Assembly (NCBI GenBank): GCA_014529385.2
Contig: CM043959.1
Span: 53,803,253 to 53,867,252 of the forward strand
Length of the DNA: 64,000 nt
Direction of reading: 5' to 3'
From: Adiantum capillus-veneris
Lineage: Eukaryota; Streptophyta; Polypodiopsida; Polypodiales; Pteridaceae
In this document: in pieces, positions 46,697-57,142 of the stretch
Position numbering within the stretch: position 1 is the stretch's first letter
How the letters are laid out: every line of letters begins with the position of its first letter
Made by a program: the position numbers and the translations under genes
Notes under the pieces: model-generated
What the model was told of the DNA's origin: nothing
What the model saw: only the letters and a program-made list of their open reading frames with translations
The model's database searches: none

Positions 46697-46747
<51 letters not shown>
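46697..46747. repeat. (GT)n microsatellite at right edge of copy B
   Basis: 51 bp of GT, directly adjoining the end of the direct repeat. Confidence 0.95.
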
Positions 46748-46748
<1 letters not shown>

Positions 46749-47374
46749 TGTGGTGGCATGTCTTGTGTCATGGTGCACGATAATAGCAGGGTAGCTAGCC
46801 ACACAACGTGGGTGTGTGTGATAGTCGTTCTATAGAATGGTGCTTAGCACGGGGACATCACCATGAGGACCCCAAAGGCCAAGGGAGATGCTGCCAACAA
46901 AGTGTCACCTTTGACATGCAACAGTAATCAAAGGACAAGGAGGGAATGCCCTCCGCTAGCAGAAGCAACAACAAAGGTGTTTCCACCCCATCCCCCCAAC
47001 AAACAGAGCCAAAGCACAAAACCAGTCCCAACACAAGGGCTTGTGCAAAACAGTGAATCGTTGCTGATATTGACTCCGAACGGACCTCACTCCTGTTTGA
47101 TGAAGATGAATAAAAATTTGCCAGCAAGTTAAGACATGGTACGCTATTCATTGGCATTAGGCATGTGTTAACTAAACGGTGCATGTTCACTCCTTGTGCT
47201 TGATGTGTGACATTTGAAGTTAAATGTACAATACCAAATTTGGTACTCTGAAGTACCCCATTTGGTAATGTAGGGAATCACACCACATTTAATCTATATC
47301 TGAACAATTTTCTCTGATTTGTTTCACATTTCAGATTAGAATGGAATGGAGGAGTACCCTCAACAAACCTAATT

Positions 47375-48176
47375 TTGTTACACAGTACAAGACATGTTGA
47401 AGGAAAACTCCCTAAGGACTTGACTGATGAAGACTTACCACCCGAGTATTGGTTAACTATTTTCAAGTACAAGTACCAAAAGAACGGCAAGATCTATTTA
47501 AACCATACTATAGTATTCTATTCTCCAAAGTTTATCATGGCCCCCCTTCATGTGGTGAATTGACCAACAAGTTTGATAGGTGCTACGCTTTCAAGAAATT
47601 TCATGTAGTGAAAAAAGACCCAGCGGGGCATAGAGTAGCATGGGCCCAGTTTGGGGAAGGAGTGTTGCAAATGATAGCATCTAGGAATCGCGGGCTTGAT
47701 CGTAAAATTGAGGCATGGAGGAGGCAAAATGGCTCCTCCCCTAGAAGTGTCCTACATTCAAATAAGAAGGCTCGGATGACTCAAAGTAGCAGCAACATCT
47801 ACACAGAACAAGAGAAAGCTAATAGAGGGGTAGTGGCTGACTACCTACCTAATTTAGAGGCATTGATGCAAAGATTGTTAAAACCGGTGTCACATCCAGG
47901 GTCGTCAAATCTAACAGACCAGAAGACCTCTATTCAAGAAAACAGGAACCAAATAATGGTATATGAAGGTAAAGAGGGCGTGGTGAAAAGTTTGATAGAG
48001 GACATTAATACCTGGAAGCGCGAATTGTTCTGTTGCGGTAGCAAATGCCTTTCCTTGATGGAGAGATTAAAGAGTTTGAGGCTGAGCTGGGAGCAAGTCG
48101 GCGCTTGTAACGATGACACGGGGTTTTTGAAAATATCCTGAAGCTCCAAGTTGAGGTTCAACAGTAGGAGGTATTG
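47375..48176 (+). pseudogene. Unrecognised gene, first part
   Basis: A frame from 47375 reads LPKDLTDEDLPPEYWLTIF and appears to shift near 47450 into the longer frame 47431-48141 (NKFDRCYAFKKFHVVKKD, then WAQFGEGVLQMIASRNRGLD). It continues through a Ser/Asn-rich linker with KKARMTQSSSN and a C-terminal leucine-rich helix. The frame stops at 48141 and a GT at about 48172 could be a donor. The long frame has no ATG, so the start is uncertain. Together with 51062-52552 it may form one gene, which surrounding transposon genes suggest is transposon-borne. No family recognised. Confidence 0.35.
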
Positions 48177-48262
48177 TATTTTTGCCTTATTGCATTGTGT
48201 ATGACTATTTAAAGTGTCTATTTTGCACATGGTTTGGTGATTTGGCATGTTTCACTCCTTAA

Positions 48263-49600
48263 CACTAGGTTGGTAACCTAACAGGACATAAAAGTGTCCT
48301 TTCAGGGTTTTGAAAAAAACCTCCAAAACCATAGTAGATCCACTCATTTTGTAAAATCCTTTCATGAGGTTATAGTTCAAGGCCTACTACACATGGAAAA
48401 AATAAGAAACTTGTAAAATGTCTCATCTTTTGGTCACACCAAGCCTCCAAAGTTGATGGACCAGTGCATTTTCATCAAAACAGTCATTTCTTACGTTTTG
48501 TTGCATAAAAATAAGATTAGGGATTTTTGTAGGACTTGAGATAAATTCCCTAGTTAACTTCAATGGGTTGGTGATCAGAACATATGATTGCTTCTCACTC
48601 ACTATTGTTTGTTTTGCCAAAATAAATAGGTACAAAAAGTTGAATTTTTACCATTCTGCAAACATATCATCAAAGTTTCTATAGCCATGCTCAATACAAA
48701 TAATATATGCATGTTTTCTTAGTTCCCTATTGTCCTTTATGTTCATAAGGAGCCATGGAGCATGTCAAAAGAATAATACATCTCTTACCAAGGGGAATCT
48801 TGGGGACAAAGATGAAGTGTTAAATACAGCAAACATGAAAAAACTGGGTTCAACATTATGAGTTGTAGAATCCCATAGAAACTATTCAACATCTAGCCAA
48901 ATTTGATACTTATAACTAGATATGGTTACTACCTACAAAATGCATGTAGTTGTCACAAGAAACTCACAATATTGAAAAAGCTATACTTGATATACTAGAA
49001 TGTTTTGTTTTCTTCTATAATTGAAAAAATTAACCATCGTTGTGTACTATGCAAAATAGGGTATTAGGTGCCCCAAAACTCAAGGAATATTAGCTTTATG
49101 TTACAATATGTGACATATAAAATCAAAAATGCATTTGGATATCATGAAATCCACCAAAAAAATCATAGAAGAGCTAAAATTGGCTAAAAAATAGGATTTG
49201 ATAATTTTTGTAATTTGGTCATAACTTACAACTTTAATATTTATTTCTCCCTAGAAGCATCAGGACATGTTGAGGACTACTAAAGATAGTTCTCTAGCAT
49301 TATAGACCTCACAAACATGAATTCTAGAGTGGTATAGTTGCAAAAAGTTGAAAAAAGCCAAAAACAGGACCTGTTTTTTCACACAGTTTAGGTTGTGAAA
49401 TGTTGTGCAAGGACAATGTTAAAGATGGAATTGATATTCCAAAAAAATGTCGAGTTTTTTTCAGCTCATGAGACAATTTTCTAGATAGATAGCACCTCAA
49501 AATCCTCTTTCAAACTCTTGACATAATTCAAGGAAAATGGTCACTTAACAGGACATAAAAGTGTCCCAGGACATAAAAGTGTCCCATTACCAACCTAGTG
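48263..49600. mobile_element. TTAA-flanked nonautonomous DNA transposon (piggyBac/Kolobok-like)
   Basis: TTAA at 48259-48262 and 49601-49604 flank perfect 14-bp inverted ends, CACTAGGTTGGTAA and TTACCAACCTAGTG. Just inside, AGGACATAAAAGTGTCC occurs once on the left and twice on the right, forming subterminal repeats. The 1338-bp interior has only short frames. A TTAA duplication with CACTAG-type tips points to piggyBac or Kolobok superfamilies. Confidence 0.75.
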
Positions 49601-49604
49601 TTAA

Positions 49605-51060
49605 CTGGTTTATTTGCTAACACTTTTAGGGGTTTTGGTACTTTCTTGAACTATTTTAGTTCTTTCTCTAACTGTTTGGTACTTTTTTCAACACTAGATG
49701 TTGTCCAGGTACTTCCCTTGGTACTTTATGGTGCTTTTTTGTTTCATTTGGTACTCTCTTGAACTATTTTGGTACTTTCTTGTTACTAAATTTTGAGACT
49801 TATATGGTACTGGTGGTTTCGTCTTGGGTGCTATGTTGGCACAATCCATGGTACTTTTGTTGCTTCTTTGTTCATTTGGTACTCTTAAGAACTATATTGA
49901 AACTAGTTTGGTACTTTCTAGTTTAGTGCTTTGGTACTTTCTTGAAATATTTTTATAGTGCTTTGATACGTTTTTGAACTATTTTGGTAATTTATTTAAC
50001 TATTTGGGTACTTTTTTGAACAGTATGTGGTATGTTGGTACTTTTGTTTGAGCTTTTTAGTGCTTCTTTATTACAAATGGTACTCCATTGGACTATTTTG
50101 GTACTGGTTTCGTACTTTTTTGGTACTCATATGGGTACATTTTGTTTTGTCTTGGGTGGTATGTTTGCACAATCCTTGGTACTTTGGGTGCTTGTTTGTT
50201 CGTTTGGTGCTCTTTTGAAGTCTTTTGCTATTGCTTTGGTACTTTCTAGTCACAAATTTTTTTGTCTTATAGGGTATTATTGGGTTTATCTTGGGTTCTA
50301 TGTTGTTGTTGTCTTTGGTACTTTTGGTGCTTCTTTGCTTCATTTGGTGCTATTTGGAAATATTTTGATACTGCATTGGTACTGTTTTGTTACAAGTTTT
50401 TGGGTCTTATTTGGCACCAATAAATATTTCTTGGGTGCTATGTTGGTACTATCTTTGGTATTTTTGGTGTTTTCTATGCTTCATTTGGTACTATTTTGAA
50501 CTATTTTGGTACTGGTTTAGAATATTTTTGTTACAAGTTATTGGGTCTCATTGGGTCTTTTTGGGTATTTCCTAGGAGTTTGGGTTCTTTGTTGTACTAT
50601 ATAGTGCTCTTTAGAACTATTTTTGTGTAATTTGACTTGTTCTTGTACTCTTTTGTTACATATTTGGTACTATGTTGGTATTGTTTTGAAACTATTTTGG
50701 TGCATATTTAGTTGGGTTTTTCTTGGAAGTTTTTGGTACTTGGTTGTACCAATTAAGTACTATTTAGAACCGTTTTGGTACAATTTAACTTGTTTTGATA
50801 TTGTCTTGGTCCCTATTTGGTACTTATTTGAATTTCTTTTGGTACTGTTTTAGTTCCTATTCAGTACTTTTTTGGTACTGCTTGGGTATGTCTTGGGAGT
50901 TTGTGGTACTTTGTTGTACCAATTTAGTGTTTTATAGAATTGTTTTAGTATAATTTGACTTGTTTTGGTGCTACTTTGGTACCTATTTGGTATTGTCTTG
51001 GTACCGTTTTAATAATGTTTAGGTATTACTTGTATTCTTCCTTGCTAATTGTTTTTTTTG
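49605..51060. repeat. GGTACT-rich degenerate repeat tract, plus-strand sense
   Basis: TTTTGGTACTTTTTTG, GAACTATTTTGGTACTGG and similar words recur every 20-60 bp. The long frames across 50027-50853 (rich in F, L, W, Y) are by-products of this repeat. A complementary tract is at 55264-56830. A TTTTTTTTGGCAG acceptor-like sequence ends it at 51063. Confidence 0.7.
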
Positions 51061-51061
51061 G

Positions 51062-51450
51062 CAGATAAGTTAATAGAGTATGTCTGTTTTGCACATGAAG
51101 TATGCGATGATCTACAATGAGTGCTTAGAAACCCAAGACCATTACAAATTTGTAAGCAAGTTGTGTGCTGATGTGAAGAAAGGGATGACATACAAATTGA
51201 CTCCAAGGCCGCATGTTGTGGAAACTGAAAACAAAATTCATGTGTTTGGTACTTGTGTTTCCTATGGGGATGCTTTAGAGACTTCTTACATGGTTGGTAC
51301 CTACATGCTTCCCTACAGGCATTAGTACCATCCACTGTGTTTTTTTATTGTGTTAAGAACAAAAGATATGTGCGTGAAGGCACCTTGCAATATTATAATC
51401 CCTTCGGAGGCAAAGGCATGGGTGTTAGGGATGTCATTATTGAAGAGTAA
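51062..51450 (+). pseudogene. Unrecognised gene, putative middle exon
   Basis: After TTTTTTGGCAG a frame encodes MSVLHMKYAMIYNECLETQD (51080) and VKKGMTYKLTPRPHVVETEN, stopping at 51325; an overlapping frame gives YCVKNKRYVREGTLQYYN and GGKGMGVRDVIIEE, ending exactly at a consensus donor GTAAGT (51450/51451). The good splice signals with a frame break suggest a decayed exon. Function unknown. Confidence 0.35.
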
Positions 51451-51655
51451 GTGGGGTGTTTGTGTTGGACACTTTGCTTATATCATTTGAATTGATGATC
51501 TAATCTTGTCTTTCATCTTTTTGTATATGTAGGTAGAGGATCTTTTGATGTGGACACCCATGGAAACACCCCATTGGATTGGAAGGATCTCTAAGGTCAT
51601 AGCAAGTCAGATGCCACTCACATGTTCCAAGAAGATCCTCACAAATTTGTGCAAG

Positions 51656-52045
51656 AAATACTACAAGACATTGATGCCAGCACAGTGGAAGGGAAAGTGG
51701 TTGAGACTGTTGTAGACTCAAGCTTGGGAGAAGATCAACTAAAAACTAAAGTGTAGGAAATATTTCAATACCTTGATGCCATCACAGTGGAAGGGAAAGG
51801 GGTTGAGCCTAATGTAGATTCAAGCTTGAGAGAAGATCAGTTGAAAGCTAAAGTGTAGGAAATACTGCAAGACCTTGATGCCAGCACAATGGAAGAGAAA
51901 GGGGTTGAGTCTAATGTAGACTTAAGCTTGAGAGAATATCAGTTGAAAGCTAAAGTGTGATGCCAACACAGTGGAAGGGAAAGCGGATGAGGGAATTGTA
52001 GACTCAAGCTTGGGATAAGATCAATCGAAACCCAAAGTGCAGGAG
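51656..52045 (+). repeat. Coding-derived minisatellite (about 102-bp units, four copies)
   Basis: Units start GAAATACTRCAAGAC.TTGATGCC and end GATCARYTRAAARCTAAAGTG followed by TAG, TAG, TGA or CAG. The sense translation of a unit is E-I-L-Q-D-(I/L)-D-A-S...S-S-L-G-E-D-Q-L-K-(T/A)-K-V. The last unit ends AAAGTGCAGGAG (K-V-Q-E), so the others look like Q-to-stop changes. Confidence 0.7.
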
Positions 52046-52099
52046 AGGGTTAAACAAGGTAAAGAGCAAAGGGGACAGCATGAGAACCAACAAGGGTGA

Positions 52100-52552
52100 A
52101 GCGATCTAATTGAGGAAGTTGTTGAAATAGAGATTGACCAAGGAAAGAAGATCAATCAAGAAATGCCGGTTGATGAGGAGGTGGCAATTGAAGTTCTCTC
52201 GACCACATTTTTGGATGGGACATCAAAATTTGTAGAGGAGAAGGTGGGTAGAAAGAGAAAGGCAAAGAGGGCAGTGGAACCTACTAAAAGTGAACAAGAG
52301 GCTACAGGTGCCGAGGAGCCCAAAGACACGGAGGATGCTAAAGGCACGGAGGAGGCCAAAGGTTTGGGGGAGGGCAAAGGTGTAGAGGAGACACCTGATG
52401 CGACGTCCTTAGAAACAAGTGATAGCATTGACTCACCCACCCTCTCCCAACTCTTCCTTATGAAATCTAGTGCCCCATTGGTCATCGCCTCAAGCTGCAA
52501 ACTTGCAATAATTAGTTGTTGTGATAGCATTTTTTACTTGCTTCTTGCTTGA
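52100..52552 (+). pseudogene. Unrecognised gene, acidic 3' part
   Basis: The frame 52163-52552 follows the minisatellite and encodes MPVDEEVAIEVLSTTF, a basic GRKRKAKRA stretch that could be a nuclear signal, then Glu/Lys/Ala repeats (EEPKDTEDAKGTEEAKG) of low complexity and a hydrophobic end. It is probably the tail of the gene that includes the minisatellite. No family recognised. Confidence 0.3.
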
Positions 52553-52959
52553 TATGAAACACCATCCCATTTTTCTTATGTCAATGTGTTTGGTGTCATG
52601 TCACTCTACTCTTGAAAGATGTCATTGTGTTTGTAAACTGTCATGTCCTACTGTCAAAAATTGGTAAACGTTTATGGTGCCTAATGTCCAACTTTGTTAT
52701 TGCAAAACTTTTGTGTTCTTCTACTCATATAGTTTAGTGGTTCTACAACTAAGGACAGTCACGGTGACTAAATGAACAACGACCGGATACATCAATGCCG
52801 GTAGATGTAATAGCGAGCGATAGGCGCCTTATTATTTTGGATTTCAATGGAAGGATTGTGTTGAAGAACCCAAAGTGTTGTGGAATATCCTATTCCCACC
52901 AGGATGTAGGCCACGAGGTGTGCAAGACTCTTGATACAAGTATTGTGTGGTCAAATGCG

Positions 52960-53527
52960 GAAGACTTCACACACACACTCTCTTTGTGTGGAGTGAAAAG
53001 TGCAAGAGCTCCATCTCCTTCTCCAAGCTTGTTGAGAAGTGGAGAGCCTACACCAACAGTCTTGGCTATGGAATGCAAATCCAACCAAGAGCCATGCTTC
53101 AGTGCTTAAGCTTGCCATCTTCTTCATCTTCATTACTATGCTATTATGCTATGCTAAGGAAGAAGAGTGATGATAAGTGAGGAACTATTCTTTTTCCTAT
53201 GGATGATTCTTCTTCTTCTTCCCTACCCTCATTCCCCGCTAGCTCTCTCCACCTTCAAAGGTGTTTGAGGCCTTGGGATAGTTAATGCTTTATGCAAAGT
53301 TTAAGTTATGCTCATGATGCATGAAGATTTCCATCTTCATAGCATCACCAAGGTCACAAGGAACACAAATATTGTATTGTAACAAGTCTCTCTTGATGGG
53401 AGAATCTATAATACAAATGCCTTTTAGAGGGGGACCAGCTCCAAGTAAATCTGTTCCTCAACTATTGTCATGTTCTCTAATACTCTCTCTCTTGCAAAAG
53501 TATTGTTCATGCCAAGTTAATTAAGTA
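52960..53527 (+). repeat. Inverted, diverged fragment of the chromovirus LTR
   Basis: The reverse complement of 53527-52960 follows the LTR at about 16860-17440. Shared blocks include GGCTCTTGGTTGGATTTGCAT, GACAATAGTTGAGGA, GGTCCCCCTCTAAAAGGC and GAGAGCTAGC. It is much more diverged than the two LTRs of the intact element, so it comes from an older insertion in the opposite direction. The frames at 52795-53109 are accidental. Confidence 0.8.
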
Positions 53528-53631
53528 CTATGTTCCTGTTGCTACCATCAATTAAGTTCACCCTCTATGTTCTCAAAGTAACCTCACAAAAATGCTCACT
53601 CTAATTCTCTTAATTCTGATATTCTCAAAGT

Positions 53632-55246
53632 TCATAGGCCATTTATATTACACTGCAAAGTTATCCCAATGGATAGTAATTGGCTCAACACCTCAGGGTC
53701 TCCTTCATACATAGGCATGCTTAAATCTTGACTCATTTGGGAGGAAAATAGATCATTGTAGTTTTGCTCACCATCCTCATCCTCATCCCTATCTGCTTGT
53801 ATCAACTCTATCAATAGCTCGATGGAGACATATTTCCATTCTTCAATGTGCTGCTTATTATGGCATCTCCTCCACTGTCCATTCACACATGGATCACAAA
53901 AGCATGACAGGTCAAAAACGCACATCACATGGACTGTGCATTGAGTATACGTCAACACAATGGAATGAGCGAGAGTCTATAATTGGTTTACAATCTCATA
54001 AGGGAGAACACATCACATCATTTTGGGATACGACTAGAACACCCTCTTTGTGATTTCACTCCACCTTCCCTTGTTGGTTGAAACATCAAGTTCAAAAAAT
54101 TGACCACATCAACTGCAAACTTTATGGGTGATCCATCGGGTTTTATCTCTTCATGTGTCATGGTTCTCTTGATAACAACACATGCACCATCATGCTCTCC
54201 TTTTCCATGTCCTGAAGCGGAGAAGTTATGCATCATATGAAATCCTGTTAATGGCTAATAATACTTGGCTAGAAAATAGTGTGGCTGTCATGCCTTGAAC
54301 TATGAAGTGGCACCATCTAACCATACTCAATGATAACGCAAATGGTGTCCCTGTTGTTTCACTTGATTTTTATGCAACATAAAACAATGATGAACAAAGA
54401 GAGTGTCATGGATCTTATCATCTGATATGTGAAAATGCAAAGTCTTCTCCACACCTCCTATACAAAATTCCTAAGATAAGAGATGTGCACCAGTATTGTT
54501 ACCTGTGTTGACAACCAATGCATGGACTGGATCTCATTTTGCACTTTAAAGCTTTCGTTCCTTGAAAATCAACAATAGAAACCACAACATCTCTGGAAAA
54601 ATTAAGCAAGCAGTCTTTAAATTGATGAGTCTGCCACCTAAACACAAAATTATGTTTGATGAATATTTTTAGATGATCTAACAAAAGATGAATAAAAGTT
54701 GCACTTGTCATCCTTTCCACGACCAAGTCCTTTCTCTTCTTCTCTTTTCCTTTGCATTAACCTGTCAAATACCTACATCCTTAAATACCTAAACAGTCAG
54801 TTCCCTGCTATCTGTTGCAATCTCGTCTAGGTAGACTGACTACTTTCTTACACCACATCTAGGGCACTCTCCAAGCAAGAATCTCTTTGCATGATATTCA
54901 TGATCCGTAGGATGAGGGAACAATATGAAATCCAGCAAGTTATTTATGTGTTGAAAACCTGCTTGGTTTGCAGAATAGTGACCTGCGTCACTATGTGTAT
55001 CACAAATGGAGCATGTACATGGATGTTCTTTTGTGTGATGCCCAAACTTGTTTTGGAACACCCTACTCACGCATTTGATTGAAAGAATCCTTGAAGTATA
55101 CCATCTGGGTATGGTAAACATAGCATCAAGTTTAGCGCTCTTTCAATTTTCGGACAAAGAATAGCTTGAGTGTCTCAAAGGACCTAAAGGACAACTTTAT
55201 TGCACGATATGTGCTCTTGAATATTTTGTAGAGCTCCACCTATAAA
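53632..55246 (-). pseudogene. Decayed repeat-type gene with HGKGEHDGA motif
   Basis: From 55246 down: VELYKIFKSTYRAIKLSFRS then LKLFFVRKLKER (55246-55140); a Cys/His-rich TCSICDTHSDAGHYSANQAG and HAKRFLLGECPRCG segment (55121-54840); FVFRWQTHQFKDCLLNFSRD (54726-54499); ASGHGKGEHDGACVVIKRTM (54236-54018); and LSCFCDPCVNGQWRRC (53958-53632). These motifs recur in a multi-copy gene family of seed-free plants and some animals that I believe is transposon-borne, but I cannot name it. The segments lie in different frames with gaps, so the copy is dead. Confidence 0.5.
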
Positions 55247-55263
55247 CAAAAGATGATCCACGT

Positions 55264-56830
55264 TAGAGCTCAAAATATTACAAAAAAAGAGTAAAGCACC
55301 AAAGTAGTTTATAGTACCAAATTTGGTACTGTAAACCACCAACTCATTCTAAAATTCCAAATTTGGCACTGCCCTGCCAAAAAATCATACTATAGTACTA
55401 AATGGGGTACAGAAAAGGACCAAATTTGGTTCTATGTAACCTATGCAAGTACCCTAAAAGCAACAACTTTGTTTTTAGAACCCAATTTTGTACTATACTA
55501 CCTAGAGTGATTGGTGCCCAAAAGAATTAAATTGCTCGACTATGCATATACTTTGTCATACTATGGTGCATAAAAGCACCAAATTTGGTACTATGGATCC
55601 CCTAAGGTACTATGGAAGCACACTAAAAGAACCCTTTATAGTACTAAATAGCATAGAAGCACTAAATTTGGTACTATGGATCCCCTAAGGTACTATGCAG
55701 GCACATTAAAAGCACGCTGCATAGTACCCAGTCAGACACTTTTGTGTAAACTAGATAGTACCAAATTGGATCCCTAATACCAAACTTGATTCTTTTAGGT
55801 ACAGAAGAGCACCAATGTTGGTACTATACATCCAGTTTGGTACTTTGCAGGATACTTTGAAAGCACCAAATCTATTTCCAAAACCCAATTTGGTATTATA
55901 TTATTGTGTGAGTGGTGCCCAAAAGTACCAAATTGAGACTATGGATCCCTAAGGTACTATGCAAGCACATTCAAAGCACCCTACATAGTCAAACTCAATC
56001 CGAATAGTACCAAATTGGGTACATTTCTTTACACTGCATAGTACCAAAATGGATTTTTTTTTTGCATATTGCATAGTGCCAAACTAGATCAGTAATACCA
56101 AATGAGATACTTTTCATTATTAAAAAAAAGCTTCAAAATTGGTGCTATGCCTTTTGTTTGGTACTTTGTAGGTAACACTTTAAGCACCAAATCCATTTCC
56201 AAACTCCAATTTGGTACTATACTTCCAAGTGCTGCGAGAAGTGTCCAAAACTATCAAATTGTTATTGTGGATCCCCTTAGGTAGTATACAGACACACCTG
56301 AAGTACCTTGCATAGTACCAAATTGGATCCGTAGTTCCAAATTGGGTACTTTGTTGTATATTGCATAGTTACAAACTGGATCCATAGTACGAAATTGGAA
56401 ACTTTTCTAGATACAAAAAGTGCCAAAATTGGTACCATGCATCCAGTTTGGTACTTTACAGGATACACTAAAAGCATCAAATCTGTTTCCAAAACTTGAT
56501 TTGGTATTACACTACTAACTATGGGTGGTGATCAATAATACCAAATTGAGACTATGCATCCATACTTTCGGGCCTTGCAACCAAAAAATTGTATTGTGCA
56601 TCATGTTCGGTACCATGCAAAATCTAGAGAAGCACCAAATTGGTACTATGGAGCTGGGAATTGGTACCTACAATGATTGTTGCCCAAAAAGTGTCAAAGT
56701 GGTACTGTTTGGCCTAGAGTGATTGTTGGTAGAAAACTACCAAGTTAGTAATGTATAGCCAAACGTGAGTGCTGCCAAAAAACTACAAATTTTGTACTAT
56801 TTCAACAAAAACCAAGTCCACTAAGGATTG
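55264..56830. repeat. AGTACC-rich degenerate repeat tract, minus-strand sense
   Basis: ACCAAATTTGGTACTATG, GATCCCCTAAGGTACTATG, ACCAAATTGG and related words recur densely. The dominant word is the complement of that in 49605-51060, so the two tracts lie inverted about the 51-55 kb genes. Many units contain the palindrome ACCAAATTTGGT. No gene. Confidence 0.7.
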
Positions 56831-57142
56831 GGGGAATCCCAAAATCCGAGCAAATAAAATCGAGCAAACCATAAACCGAGCAAAACTTATATTTTTTTAA
56901 ACACAAAATTGAGCAAACCATAAACTTTGCAAAACTTACAATGGCTTTTTATAGCCTTGTGCCAAAAACCTTCCATCAACATTGAAAATAACCAAGAAGG
57001 TGTATCGCATCTACAAATCAAAATGGAGAGCGCAATAACTAAAATACTGCCGCACGAGAATATTCGAGGCTAAAGTTAATACCCATAAGCACATATCAAC
57101 CAAAAAGCTACTTCTCAAAACCATTGCAAGGTCCACAAGCCT
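56831..57142. other. 3' flank of the transposase gene
   Basis: Short spacer with AAATCGAGCAAACCATAAAC-type repeats; no gene. Confidence 0.4.

Noticed and set aside
46568-46804. Frames with poly-Pro/His or poly-Gly/Val
   Set aside because: They are produced by the poly-G and GT runs.
50027-50853. Plus-strand frames rich in F, L, W and Y, looking like membrane proteins
   Set aside because: They follow the TTTTGGTACT repeat and have no conserved motif.
52795-53109. 104-aa plus-strand ORF
   Set aside because: Much of it overlaps sequence homologous to the inverted chromovirus LTR.
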